This document shows positions 8,820 to 17,749 of a DNA stretch of 55,453 nt, one piece after another; the stretch's first letter is position 1, and each line of letters starts with the position of its first letter. Both the position numbers and the translations under genes were made by a program. The notes beneath the pieces are model-generated. The model was not told the DNA's origin. It did not search any database and worked only from the letters and a program-made list of their open reading frames with translations. This DNA comes from Bacteroidales bacterium (GTDB taxonomy: Bacteria > Bacteroidota > Bacteroidia > Bacteroidales > UBA932): the NCBI GenBank assembly GCA_017627255.1, contig JAGAHD010000067.1, forward strand, positions 1-55,453, written 5' to 3'.

Positions 8820-10250
8820 ATGGATTCTGCATCTGTACTTCATTTCTTCAAGGAAATCACCCGGATTCCCAGAGAATCCGGCCATGAAGGGCCCATGACG
8901 GCCTATCTCCAGCAATTCGCCGCCCAGCGCAACCTCGAGTGCCGTACCGACAAAACCGGCAATGTGGTCATCGTCAAGGAAGCCGCTCCGGGAAAGGAAC
9001 AGGTTCCTCCGCTGGTCTTGCAGGCCCATCAGGACATGGTATGCGAAAAGAATGCGGATTTCGAATTCGATTTCCTGACCCAGGCGATTCCCTTTGAGAT
9101 CGAGGACGGATGGATGATCGCCAAGAATACGACCCTCGGTGCTGATGACGGCATCGGTATCGCAGCCTGTCTCGCCCTGCTGGACGGAGACCTTTCGACC
9201 GGGAAACTCGAATGTCTCTTCACCATTTCCGAAGAAACGGGCATGGACGGAGCCTTTGCGTTGGAGAGCGGGTTCTTCGAAGGGAAAACCCTGATCAACC
9301 TGGACTCGGAAGATGAGGGACAATTATTCATCGGCTGCGCCGGCGGCCTTGACACTACGGCCACCTTCGAATATGCCACGGAGCCTGTCCACAAAGGATA
9401 TAAAACCCTGTCGGTCAAAGTATCCGGCGGAATCGGCGGACACAGCGGAGATGATATCAACAAGGAAAGGGCAAACGCCCTCCAGCAGTTGGTCCGGTTC
9501 CTCTATACAGAACTGCAGTACGACTATCAGCTGGTTTCCATCAAGGGAGGCAATAAGCCCAATGCGATCTGCCGTGAAGCGGAAGCGGTCATTGCCGTTC
9601 CCGCTTCGGAAGCCGAGGAAATGGAGGCCGACGTCCTGGCTTTCGACAAAATCCTCCGGAACGAATTCGCCTCCAGCGACCCCGGCCTCACCGCCAGTTG
9701 CCAGCCGTGTGCTCCTGCCCGGGAAGCCGTAGAAGAGGGCGCGGCGGCCAACATCATCACGACCCTCCTGGCCTGCCCGCACGGAGTCGTGAAAATGTCT
9801 ACGGACATTCCCGGCCTCGTGGAGACTTCGACCAACCTGGCTGCCGTCAAAAAAGAAGAGGGTAACGCCATCAAAGTCATCACCAGCCAGCGGAGTTCCG
9901 TCGTTTCGGAGCTCCATGCCATTGCTGAAAAAGTGGAAGCCACGTTCTTCATGGGCGAATTCGACGTAGAACATAAGGGAGAGTACCCCGGCTGGAAACC
10001 GGACGTCAACTCCCATATCCTGGCCGTTTCCGTTGAATCCTACCGTCGTCTTTTCGGTGTCGAACCGGAGGTGAAGGCCATCCACGCCGGACTCGAATGC
10101 GGCCTTTTCCTGGAGAAATTCCCGGATCTGGATATGATCTCCTTCGGCCCGACCCTCCGCGGTGTCCACGCTCCCGGAGAGAAACTCGAACTGGCTTCCC
10201 TGGACAAGTTCGTGGCCCTGTTGAATGACATTGTCTCCCATTTTTCCTGA
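8820..10250 (+). CDS. pepD: Aminoacyl-histidine dipeptidase (M20 family, PepD-like)
   Basis: Cytosolic zinc dipeptidase. The protein has 476 residues from ATG 8820; the in-frame codons upstream add an unlikely MPIFTETTVFVT extension. Catalytic-domain motifs are HQDMVCEKN (H70, D72), ADDGIGIA, SEETGMDGA and DSEDEGQLFIGCAGG. A lid domain spans roughly residues 185-390, and the C-terminal metal ligand is in HAGLECGLF. An imperfect -7 element TATCTTTA is at 8789-8796. It lies 59 bp after dnaA and is followed directly by rpe (1-nt gap), so the two share a transcript. Confidence 0.92.
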   Translation: MDSASVLHFFKEITRIPRESGHEGPMTAYLQQFAAQRNLECRTDKTGNVVIVKEAAPGKEQVPPLVLQAHQDMVCEKNADFEFDFLTQAIPFEIEDGWMIAKNTTLGADDGIGIAACLALLDGDLSTGKLECLFTISEETGMDGAFALESGFFEGKTLINLDSEDEGQLFIGCAGGLDTTATFEYATEPVHKGYKTLSVKVSGGIGGHSGDDINKERANALQQLVRFLYTELQYDYQLVSIKGGNKPNAICREAEAVIAVPASEAEEMEADVLAFDKILRNEFASSDPGLTASCQPCAPAREAVEEGAAANIITTLLACPHGVVKMSTDIPGLVETSTNLAAVKKEEGNAIKVITSQRSSVVSELHAIAEKVEATFFMGEFDVEHKGEYPGWKPDVNSHILAVSVESYRRLFGVEPEVKAIHAGLECGLFLEKFPDLDMISFGPTLRGVHAPGEKLELASLDKFVALLNDIVSHFS

Positions 10251-10251
10251 T

Positions 10252-10905
10252 ATGCTGATCGCACCCTCCATCCTGGCGGCTGATTTCCTGCATCTTGAAC
10301 GGGACGTGGAAATCGTGAACCGCCATGCCGACCTGTTCCATCTGGATGTCATGGACGGGTCTTTTGTGCCCAACATCTCGTTCGGCTTTCCCGTCATCGA
10401 AGCTATCGCCCGTGTTGCAGAAAAGCCGATGGATGTCCATCTGATGATCGTCCATCCGGAAAAATACGTTGAGCGATTCGCAAAAGTCGGGGCTTCCATG
10501 ATCAGTTTCCATTATGAAGCAGCCCTGGGGGATTCCGGACGGGTCCTTGACCTGATTCACGGGTGTGGGGCAAAAGCCGGCATCGTGCTCAATCCGGACT
10601 GTCCCGTTGAGAAGGTCTTTCCCTATCTGAAAGAGGCTGATTACGTGCTCCTGATGAGTGTATTTGCCGGTTTCGGCGGTCAAAAATTCATCGAGGACAC
10701 TTACGGACGCATCCGGACCGTCAAGGCGGAATGCCTCCGGACAGGAAGCCCTGCACAGATTGAGATCGACGGGGGAGTCAGTCCGCATAATGCCGCCCAG
10801 CTGGCGGAAGCCGGTGCGGATATACTCGTTGCAGGAAGTGCAGTTTTTCGGGCTGCTGATCCTGCAGGCGTCATCGCCGCCATGCGGGGGAGTCAAAGGA
10901 TGTAA
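10252..10905 (+). CDS. rpe: Ribulose-phosphate 3-epimerase
   Basis: Interconverts D-ribulose 5-phosphate and D-xylulose 5-phosphate in the pentose phosphate pathway. The protein has 217 residues, a normal family length, starting at ATG 10252 (LIAPSILAADF). TIM-barrel motifs: HLDVMDGSFVPNISFG with metal-binding H and D, MDVHLMI with the second H, and EIDGGV with the catalytic Asp. The phosphate-binding end reads ADILVAGSAVF. It starts 1 nt after the pepD stop and its 3' end overlaps convergent birA by 13 nt. Confidence 0.96.
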   Translation: MLIAPSILAADFLHLERDVEIVNRHADLFHLDVMDGSFVPNISFGFPVIEAIARVAEKPMDVHLMIVHPEKYVERFAKVGASMISFHYEAALGDSGRVLDLIHGCGAKAGIVLNPDCPVEKVFPYLKEADYVLLMSVFAGFGGQKFIEDTYGRIRTVKAECLRTGSPAQIEIDGGVSPHNAAQLAEAGADILVAGSAVFRAADPAGVIAAMRGSQRM

Positions 10906-11627
10906 CTGATTTCCTTGAAAGCGAAGGAACAGGATGTGCCATTCACATCCACACGAAGGCGTCCACCCAAAGTGACGCCTTCGATTGTTCCATAAAACTC
11001 ATTATCATTCAAAAGGTTACGGTATAAACAAAGTTGTCCTTTCTGAAAGAGGTCAGCCTCATATTCAGTCAGGAGCATTTTCCTGTGCTCCCCATTTTCC
11101 AGGCTTGCCGTATCAAATCGGGACAGGATGTCTTCCAGGGCTTCACGGGGATCCGTTTCCTTTCCGGTCAGCCGCTTCAGCGATATCGGGTTTACCAGTT
11201 CGCCGGGAAAGGCTTCCTGGTTGAGATTCAGCCCGATTCCAATAACGGAATAAGTAATCTTCCCCTCCGAGATACCGTTTTCAATCAGCATTCCACAAAT
11301 CTTTCTCTTCCCCACATAAATATCATTCGGCCATTTGATGCTGGCTGAGACGCCCTGGTCCTCCAGCCAGTTGCGCACCGCGAGGGTCGCCATGAAAGTC
11401 AGGGACATGAACTCCGCTGCCGGAAGGTCCCTCGGTTTGAGCAGCAGCGAGAAAGTCAGGTTGTCGCCGGGGCGGGAGAGCCATCGGTTGCCCCGTTGTC
11501 CCCGGCCGGCAAACTGTTCTACGGCAGCCACTACTGACAAATTGTCATATTCATCGATATGCCGCAAAAGTTCACTGTTGGTCGAATCCAGACGGTCAAA
11601 CCACTTTATTGTCATCCCGTTTTCCAT
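10893..11627 (-). CDS. birA: Biotin-[acetyl-CoA-carboxylase] ligase (no DNA-binding domain)
   Basis: Makes biotinyl-AMP and transfers biotin to the carrier lysine of acetyl-CoA carboxylase and related enzymes. The protein has 244 residues from ATG 11627; ATG 11615 (MTIKWFDRLDSTN) is an equally good start. The ATP/biotin loop reads GRGQRGNRW, followed by SIKWPNDIYV and GMLIE. The N-terminal HTH of the E. coli repressor is absent, so this is a catalytic (group I) ligase. Its promoter faces that of rsfS. The 3' end overlaps rpe. Confidence 0.93.
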   Translation of the reverse strand: MENGMTIKWFDRLDSTNSELLRHIDEYDNLSVVAAVEQFAGRGQRGNRWLSRPGDNLTFSLLLKPRDLPAAEFMSLTFMATLAVRNWLEDQGVSASIKWPNDIYVGKRKICGMLIENGISEGKITYSVIGIGLNLNQEAFPGELVNPISLKRLTGKETDPREALEDILSRFDTASLENGEHRKMLLTEYEADLFQKGQLCLYRNLLNDNEFYGTIEGVTLGGRLRVDVNGTSCSFAFKEISYIL

Positions 11628-11643
11628 TGGTCTCAAATTTGAT

Positions 11644-11651
11644 TATCTTTG
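11644..11651 (+). promoter_or_regulatory. -7 element upstream of rsfS
   Basis: TATCTTTG, a full consensus match. The inferred start is near 11656, about 37 nt before the rsfS ATG. It probably drives rsfS-ftsH-cdsA-psd. Confidence 0.6.
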
Positions 11652-11663
11652 TATGCCTAATTG

Positions 11664-11671
11664 CAAAAATA
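11664..11671 (-). promoter_or_regulatory. -7 element upstream of birA
   Basis: Minus-strand TATTTTTG matches TAnnTTTG. The inferred start is near 11659, about 32 nt before ATG 11627. It faces the rsfS element 12 bp away. Confidence 0.45.
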
Positions 11672-11692
11672 CTAAAAAAACACACAGATTAT

Positions 11693-12070
11693 ATGATTAC
11701 TCATGACCTTCGGCTCATTGCCGATGCCATCATGGACAAGAAGGGGCAGGATGTGGTTTCGCTTGATCTGAGAAAGACAGACGGAGCTATCACGGATTTC
11801 TTCGTCATCTGTGACGGGTCAAACACCACCCAGGTCGGTGCCATTGCCGACAATATCGCGCTCAAGATGGAGGAAGAGGGACACACCCTCTACCGTTCCC
11901 AGGGAGAAGGGAACAATTTCTGGATCATTCAGGATTATGGCAACATTGTTGTCCATGTTTTCCTGAAGGAATACAGGGATTTCTACCGGCTGGAGGACCT
12001 CTGGGCCGACGTACCCCGCAAGGATTACAAAGAACGCAAGGTGAAATCCGCCTCGAAAAAAGCAGAATAA
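11693..12070 (+). CDS. rsfS: Ribosome silencing factor RsfS
   Basis: Binds uL14 on the large ribosomal subunit and blocks subunit joining under nutrient limitation. The protein has 125 residues from ATG 11693; the longer reading upstream runs through the promoter and is rejected. Family features: ADAIMDKKGQDVVSLDLR, DFFVICDGSN, the WIIQDYGNIVVHVF core strand and the YRLEDLWAD end, then a short basic tail. The stop codon abuts the ftsH ATG with no gap. Confidence 0.93.
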   Translation: MITHDLRLIADAIMDKKGQDVVSLDLRKTDGAITDFFVICDGSNTTQVGAIADNIALKMEEEGHTLYRSQGEGNNFWIIQDYGNIVVHVFLKEYRDFYRLEDLWADVPRKDYKERKVKSASKKAE

Positions 12071-14032
12071 ATGGCTGATAACAAGAACGATTCCGGAGGA
12101 CGGAAAGAAATCAAATTCTCTTTCAACGTTTCCTGGTTGCTGTACATCCTGCTGATTTTCGGAATCGGCTACATGCTGTTCAACCAGCGCTCGGCCGAGC
12201 CGCAGAAAATCGAATGGGATGAAGTCCAGAGCATGGCCCGCAATGGAGACATTGACGAGATCGCTTTCATCCGCAACGATTTCAAGGGAGAAGTTAAAAT
12301 GCGCGCCGACCGGCTGGCCAAATACGAGGACAAGTTCCCCGGCAACCTGGTCCCTCGCCATGCTCCCCATTTTTATTTCCTGGTATCCACGAAATTCGAT
12401 CCCGAGCAGAGCTTTGCTTCACTCAACGGGGAACTCCCCGTCGGAGAACAGTTCAAAGTCGTTATCCGCAACGAGGATCACGTCTGGGGCGAACTGATCC
12501 AGTGGATCTTCCCGCTGCTGATCATGATTCTCTTCTGGGTTTGGATGTTCCGCGGAATGAACCGGAACATGGGCCAGGGCGGAGGCATGGGGAATCCCTT
12601 CAATGTCGGGAAGTCCACGGGCAAGCTTGCGGACAAGAACGACAGCAATAAAGTCACATTCAAAGATGTAGCGGGATTGTACGGCGCCAAGGAAGAAGTG
12701 ATGGAAATCGTTGATTTCCTCAAGAATCCTGGCAAATACACAGCCCTGGGGGGCAAGATTCCCAAAGGTGCCCTGCTGGTCGGCCCTCCTGGTACCGGCA
12801 AGACGTTACTTGCCAAGGCGGTCGCCGGGGAGGCCAATGTGCCGTTCTTCTCGATTTCAGGCTCCGATTTCGTAGAAATGTTTGTGGGTGTGGGTGCATC
12901 CCGCGTCCGTGACCTGTTCCGCCAGGCAAAGGAGAAGGCCCCGTGCATTGTCTTTATTGACGAGATCGATGCCGTCGGACGCGCAAGGGCAAAAAACGGT
13001 GGATTCTCTTCCAACGATGAGCGGGAAAACACCTTGAACCAGTTGCTGACTGAAATGGACGGTTTCGGCACCAATTCGGGCGTGATCGTCCTGGCGGCGA
13101 CCAACCGCTCCGATATTCTGGACAAAGCGCTGATGCGTGCCGGACGTTTTGACCGTCAGATCCATGTGGAACTGCCCGAACTCAAGGAACGGGAAGAGAT
13201 CTTCCACGTGCACCTGAGGGGAGTCAAAGTCGGCCCGGATTTCAACGTGGGATTCATGGCAAAGCATACTCCCGGTTTCTCGGGAGCGGACATTGCGAAT
13301 GTTTGCAACGAAGCAGCCTTGACGGCAGCCCGGAACAATCATGAAGCGGTCACCCAGCAGGATTTCCTTGACGCTGTCGACCGGATCATCGGCGGACTTG
13401 AACGCAAATCCAATACCATCCGGACCAAGGCCGAGCTCCGGACTACGGCTTACCATGAGGCTGGACATGCACTGGTCGGATGGCTGCTCCCGTATGCTGA
13501 CCCGGTCTTCAAGGTTAGCATTATCCCGAGAGGGCAGGCCCTGGGCGTCACCTGGAGCCTTCCGGAAGAACGGAAGAACTGGTCCCGCAGCATCATGATG
13601 GACCAGATGTGCATGCTGCTCGGTGGCCGCGTCGCAGAGGAAGTCCTGAACGGAGAACCTTCTACCGGAGCCCTGAACGACCTCGAGCGGATGACGGGAA
13701 TGGCTTATGCCATGGTCCAGTATTATGGAATGAGCGACAAAGTCGGCAACCTGTCTTTCTACGATTCGTCAGGAGCCAGGGGATACAACCTTGTGAAACC
13801 GTACTCCGAGAAGACGGCGGAACTCATGGACCAGGAAGTAAAGAACATTATCCAGGAGGTCCATGACCGCACGCTGCACTTGATTGAAGAGCACCGCGAC
13901 GGTTTCGAACAGATGGGAGAACTTCTTCTTGAAAAAGAAGTTATCTTTGCAGAAGATATCGAACGTATCCTTGGACCGAAAGTCAAACCGGCTGAGGATG
14001 ACCGCTTCGAAGAACCTGTTGCCCATGAATAG
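12071..14032 (+). CDS. ftsH: ATP-dependent zinc metalloprotease FtsH
   Basis: Membrane-bound AAA+ protease that extracts and degrades membrane and cytosolic proteins. The protein has 653 residues. TM1 is at about 21-38, a periplasmic domain follows, and TM2 is at about 144-160. The AAA module has GPPGTGKT (238-245), Walker [13 protein letters not shown] near 292 and the SRH ending [10 protein letters not shown]. The peptidase zinc site is HEAGH (462-466), with the third ligand in NDLERMT near 537. Start ATG directly follows the rsfS stop. The 3' end overlaps cdsA by 8 nt (ATGAATAG). Confidence 0.97.
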   Translation: MADNKNDSGGRKEIKFSFNVSWLLYILLIFGIGYMLFNQRSAEPQKIEWDEVQSMARNGDIDEIAFIRNDFKGEVKMRADRLAKYEDKFPGNLVPRHAPHFYFLVSTKFDPEQSFASLNGELPVGEQFKVVIRNEDHVWGELIQWIFPLLIMILFWVWMFRGMNRNMGQGGGMGNPFNVGKSTGKLADKNDSNKVTFKDVAGLYGAKEEVMEIVDFLKNPGKYTALGGKIPKGALLVGPPGTGKTLLAKAVAGEANVPFFSISGSDFVEMFVGVGASRVRDLFRQAKEKAPCIVFIDEIDAVGRARAKNGGFSSNDERENTLNQLLTEMDGFGTNSGVIVLAATNRSDILDKALMRAGRFDRQIHVELPELKEREEIFHVHLRGVKVGPDFNVGFMAKHTPGFSGADIANVCNEAALTAARNNHEAVTQQDFLDAVDRIIGGLERKSNTIRTKAELRTTAYHEAGHALVGWLLPYADPVFKVSIIPRGQALGVTWSLPEERKNWSRSIMMDQMCMLLGGRVAEEVLNGEPSTGALNDLERMTGMAYAMVQYYGMSDKVGNLSFYDSSGARGYNLVKPYSEKTAELMDQEVKNIIQEVHDRTLHLIEEHRDGFEQMGELLLEKEVIFAEDIERILGPKVKPAEDDRFEEPVAHE

Positions 14033-14852
14033 TACTGTCAAACGATCCATATCCGGAGTCTGTTTCCTTGCCGTCGTGCTGGGAGGACTCCTTTTTAACA
14101 AATACCTTTTTGCCCTTCTGCTTTCTTTCATCCTGGTCACAATGCTCGGTGAATTCTACCGCATGACGATGGGGGACAAGTACAAGGGCATCCGCGTGCT
14201 GGCTATCCTTCTGGGACTCTGCGCTTTCTTCATGCTGTTTTCCATCATGGCCTTTGGACTGGACATTCGTTACATCTGTTTTACGGCCGTCTTTCTCATC
14301 GCCTTGATGACCAGCACTTTGCTTGTCAAGGAGAAATCTGATTTCAAGCTTTTTGCCTTCCTGTATACCGGACTGATGTATATCGCGGCACCGCTCGTCC
14401 TGTCCAATTTCGTGGTTTTTGACAAGACCGGAGCATTCAACGGGCTCCCCATGGTTGCCTTCCTGTGCATCATCTGGGCCTCCGATGTCGGAGCGTATTG
14501 TTTCGGAATGCTTTTCGGTAAAAACGGGAAAAAGCTTTTTCCCAGCATCTCCCCGAACAAGTCCTGGGCCGGATTCTGGGGCGGGCTGGGGACAGCCGTC
14601 GTTACAGGCTTGATCCTGAACCGGACCGGTTTATTCCCGTATCCGCTGCTGCATTGCGTCATCCTTTCCATCATCATGAATATCGCCGGTGTGTACGGGG
14701 ATTTGTTTGAATCCCAATGGAAACGCACATTCGGCATCAAGGATTCCGGTACAATCATTCCCGGGCACGGAGGCATGCTGGACCGTTTCGACAGTGCGCT
14801 GTTTGCCATTCCGGCCGGTGTCGTGTACCTTGTAACCATTGGATTGATCTAG
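14025..14852 (+). CDS. cdsA: Phosphatidate cytidylyltransferase
   Basis: Makes CDP-diacylglycerol from phosphatidic acid and CTP in the inner membrane, the branch point for phospholipids. The protein has 275 residues from ATG 14025; longer in-frame readings overlap ftsH and lack family similarity. Several hydrophobic segments fill the N-terminal two thirds. The signature near the C-terminus is clear: KRTFGIKDSGTIIPGHGGML followed by DRFDS. Coupled to ftsH by an overlap and followed 3 nt later by psd, which acts further down the same pathway. Confidence 0.95.
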   Translation: MNSTVKRSISGVCFLAVVLGGLLFNKYLFALLLSFILVTMLGEFYRMTMGDKYKGIRVLAILLGLCAFFMLFSIMAFGLDIRYICFTAVFLIALMTSTLLVKEKSDFKLFAFLYTGLMYIAAPLVLSNFVVFDKTGAFNGLPMVAFLCIIWASDVGAYCFGMLFGKNGKKLFPSISPNKSWAGFWGGLGTAVVTGLILNRTGLFPYPLLHCVILSIIMNIAGVYGDLFESQWKRTFGIKDSGTIIPGHGGMLDRFDSALFAIPAGVVYLVTIGLI

Positions 14853-14855
14853 CCT

Positions 14856-15557
14856 ATGAAACGTCTGATCCGCAGTATCCGCATAGACAAGGACTCCTAC
14901 GAAACCATCCTCATTTCGTGGTGTATCTGCGCAGTCCTTATCTGGCTTACGGCTCATTTCATCCACTCCCTGTGGATTTCCATTCCGCTATCCACAGCGT
15001 TCGTCGTGTTCATGTTCTTCATCACCTGGTTTTTCCGCGTACCGGACAGGACCGTGCCCGACTATCAGAACGACCGCCTGGTTACGTCGGTCGCAGACGG
15101 CAAGGTGGTCATCGTCGAGAAAGTGTTCGAGAAGGAGTATCTGCGCCGGGACTGCATCCAGATTTCCGTTTACATGGATTTCTTTGACGTACACTGCAAT
15201 TTCTGGCCCGTCAACGGCAAAGTGACCTATTACAAGTACCATCCCGGCAAGTATTTGCTGGCCTTCCACCCGAAATCATCCGAACTCAACGAACACTCTT
15301 CCAGTTGTCTCGAAAACCGGTATGGAGAAGTGTTTTTCAAGCAGATAGCCGGAACGTTCGCCCGTCGTATCGTGTGTTATTCCGAACCTGGAAACGTGGA
15401 GAACCGCGGCGACCAGTGCGGCGTCATCAAGTTCGGCTCCCGTATTGACATGTTCGTACCCCTTGATGCGGACATCAAGGTCAAAGTCGGAGACAAGGTC
15501 AGGGCTGTCGAAAGTATCCTGGCCGAGTTGCCCCGGAAAGCGGACGATCCTCAATAG
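14856..15557 (+). CDS. psd: Phosphatidylserine decarboxylase proenzyme
   Basis: Converts phosphatidylserine to phosphatidylethanolamine. The protein has 233 residues. A hydrophobic N-terminal segment (about 18-60) anchors the short, archaeal/PSD-A-type protein. The self-cleavage site that creates the pyruvoyl group is Gly194-Ser195 in IKFGSRIDM. Conserved SVYMDFFDVH and HRNW-like (here HCNFWP) sequences precede it. Last gene of the rsfS-ftsH-cdsA-psd operon. Its end overlaps the convergent esterase gene by 7 nt. Confidence 0.94.
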   Translation: MKRLIRSIRIDKDSYETILISWCICAVLIWLTAHFIHSLWISIPLSTAFVVFMFFITWFFRVPDRTVPDYQNDRLVTSVADGKVVIVEKVFEKEYLRRDCIQISVYMDFFDVHCNFWPVNGKVTYYKYHPGKYLLAFHPKSSELNEHSSSCLENRYGEVFFKQIAGTFARRIVCYSEPGNVENRGDQCGVIKFGSRIDMFVPLDADIKVKVGDKVRAVESILAELPRKADDPQ

Positions 15558-16468
15558 ATATCATTCAGGGTTACAGACTCCCAGGAGGGCATGACAGGAT
15601 CTTCAAGGGTACTGTCGATAACGAGTCGTTGTCTTCCCATGACGGAGATTTCCAGGAAACGCTTTTCCTCCGGCCAGTTTGCCATCATGTTGGCAGCCAT
15701 GTCATGGCTGTGACCGACATACCGGTAAATCTGGTACTCGAATCCGGCTGGTTTCAGGACCTTGTCCACAAGGAAACTACTGCCGAACATGCCCCATCGG
15801 GCAAAACCCATCTTTCCATAGGCGACAGCCCCGTCCTTGGTACCATGGATGAGCAGTTGCGGGCAGGGCGTACGGCGGTAGGAGGGTTTGCCGGTATCTG
15901 ACATGATGGCGCCGGCAAAAGAGATGACTCCGGCAAAATGGAAACCTTCCGGCAAGACTCCGGCCCTTTCCGTCCGGTTGCACGCCTCCAGCTCACAGGA
16001 CAGGGAAATCATGGCACCGGCTGAACTGCCTGCAATGACGATATTGTCCATATCCACGCCCAGTTCTTCAGCATTGTCCGCGAGGTATCTCACGGAGGCG
16101 AACACATCCTCCACCCCCATGTCAACCGCCTTTTTCGTATACTTCGCACTTTGGATCAGATGGAACAGGTCAAACTTCATCGGAACGCCTTTCAGTCCCA
16201 GACGGTAATCTACCGAAACAACGCGATAACCGTTTTCATTCAGCAACTTGAACCAGGGGAGTACATAGGGATCATCCCGCCGGCCGGTCACAAACCCGCC
16301 GCCGAAGACATACAGGATGGTCGGACGTGCTACAGTATCGGTAACGGGCTGATACACATCCATGTACAGGTCACACGTATCACGATGGGCGACCAGATAG
16401 GTTTGCTGGGCATTGAGGGAGAGCGGAAGGAGTGCCAGTACCAGCAGGGCGGTCAAATACTTTCTCAT
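15551..16468 (-). CDS. Secreted alpha/beta-hydrolase (esterase/lipase-like)
   Basis: The protein has 305 residues from ATG 16468, giving a standard signal peptide (MRKYLTALLVLALLPLSLNA). An alpha/beta-hydrolase core follows. Visible are the oxyanion motif FGGGFVTG, the nucleophile in AGSSAGAM, an acid residue in HGTKDGAVAY and the catalytic His in GHSHDM. This resembles the BD-FAE/carboxylesterase group, acting on small esters in the periplasm or outside the cell; the substrate is not known. It lies 7 nt downstream of ispG, so it is probably the last gene of that transcript. Confidence 0.82.
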   Translation of the reverse strand: MRKYLTALLVLALLPLSLNAQQTYLVAHRDTCDLYMDVYQPVTDTVARPTILYVFGGGFVTGRRDDPYVLPWFKLLNENGYRVVSVDYRLGLKGVPMKFDLFHLIQSAKYTKKAVDMGVEDVFASVRYLADNAEELGVDMDNIVIAGSSAGAMISLSCELEACNRTERAGVLPEGFHFAGVISFAGAIMSDTGKPSYRRTPCPQLLIHGTKDGAVAYGKMGFARWGMFGSSFLVDKVLKPAGFEYQIYRYVGHSHDMAANMMANWPEEKRFLEISVMGRQRLVIDSTLEDPVMPSWESVTLNDIY

Positions 16469-16475
16469 GGGAAAT

Positions 16476-17744
16476 TCAATGGGGTTTACGGTCTGATTCA
16501 ATCAGATCTACGAGTTTTTCAACAGCTTCGGAATCCGGGACATGGCGAAGGACTGGTTCCTTTCCCTTGTAGATGGTAACCTTTCCGCCGCCTTCTCCCA
16601 CATAGCCGTAATCTGCATCCGCCATTTCGCCTGGTCCGTTCACAATGCATCCCATTACGGCAATCACCACATCGCCCAGATGGCCCGTCCTGGCCTTGAC
16701 GGCTTCGAAAGCAGCCTGAAGGTCATACATGGTACGTCCGCATCCGGGACAGGCGATATACTCCGGTTTATAGAAACGGCGGCGACAGGCCTGCAGCAGT
16801 TCATTCGACAGGTAGGCGGCAAAACCTGGTTCCAACTCCGGGAAGGAAACATCATCCAACGTACGATCCAGAAGGGGCTTTCCATAATCGCAGGCAGCCT
16901 GGAGGATGGTCTCCTCACGCGGGGAGAGATTCGCCGTCCGCCCTGTGGGGACCGAGGAATAGCGATTTGCAAGATATTGTGCGACAGGAAGTTCGTTCTC
17001 TGGATCTTCTGTCAGCGATACCCGGACCGTATTGCCGATTCCCTCCGACAGAAGGGTGGAGACAGCAACTCACGACTTGATGCGCCCCGTATCTCCGTTC
17101 CCGGCTTCCGTGACTCCCACATGGAGCGGGAAGACGACGCCACGCTCCTGCATCATACGGGCCAATTCCCGGTATGCCTGGATCATGACAACTGTATTCG
17201 ACGCTTTCAAGGACACGACTACCTGCCAGAAATCCGCTTCGATGCACATATCTATCCACTCCATGGCCGCCTGTGCCATCGCCTGGGGCGTATTACCGTA
17301 ACGTTCGACGATATAACTGCCCAGCGATCCATGATTGAGGCCGATCCGGATAGCGGTTCCATGCTGCTTGCACACTTCCAGGAAACGGGCGAACTGCTTT
17401 CTGGCCTCTCCGTGATCCTTATGGAAATTTCCGGGATTGATCCGGACTTTTTCCACCAGCGGAGCCACGGCAATCGCCGTTTCGGATGAGAAATGGATAT
17501 CCGCCACAAGAGGGGTTTCGCATCCTGCAGCACGCAGGCGCTCCTTAATAGCTTGCACATGAGGGACATCCTGCAGGCCAGGCACCGTTATCCGGATCAG
17601 TTCCGCCCCTGCCCGGGACAACCGGAGACACTGTGCGAAGGTCGCCTCAACATCATAAGTATGCGTGTTGCACATCGTCTGCACAACAATCGGGTGGCGG
17701 CTGCCGATCAGGACATTGCCGACTTGAACGGTTCTTGTTTCCAT
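16476..17744 (-). CDS. ispG: 4-hydroxy-3-methylbut-2-en-1-yl diphosphate synthase, with in-frame TGA
   Basis: [4Fe-4S] enzyme of the MEP isoprenoid pathway. The 422-codon frame is continuous except for one TGA at codon 225 (17070-17072). Before it is the TIM barrel (RINPGNF, IRIGLNHGSL, VVSLKASNTVV, HVGVTEAGNG). After it the same frame resumes with the conserved LLSEGIGNTVRVSLTEDPE, then the cluster domain with CPGCGR and GCIVNGPGE, so all three Cys ligands and the Glu remain. The TGA stands where homologues usually have Ala (KSA-GIG). The gene could be a nonsense allele, carry a sequence error, or be recoded. At 422 residues it lacks most of the large central insert of many Bacteroidales IspG. 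It begins 5 nt after the upstream barrel-protein gene. Confidence 0.85.
17041..17056 (-). other. Hairpin 13 nt after the ispG TGA (SECIS-like geometry)
   Basis: On the minus strand CCCTTC (17056-17051) pairs with GGAGGG (17046-17041), six pairs including one G-U, around the loop TGTC (17050-17047). The loop begins 19 nt after the TGA and has G as its second base, which fits the usual description of bacterial SECIS elements. A short GTTGC/GCAAT pairing flanks it. Chance occurrence inside a GC-rich coding sequence cannot be excluded. Confidence 0.3.
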
Positions 17745-17749
17745 AACAT

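Noticed and set aside
17070..17072. UGA reassigned as a sense codon genome-wide
   Set aside because: TGA ends pepD, rsh, the Ig-like lipoprotein gene, rlmD and kdsC at the expected lengths, so the standard code applies.
16476..17072. IspG as two separate proteins split at the TGA
   Set aside because: No ATG or GTG re-initiation codon lies just after the TGA in that frame; the next candidate start is a TTG about 70 codons later.
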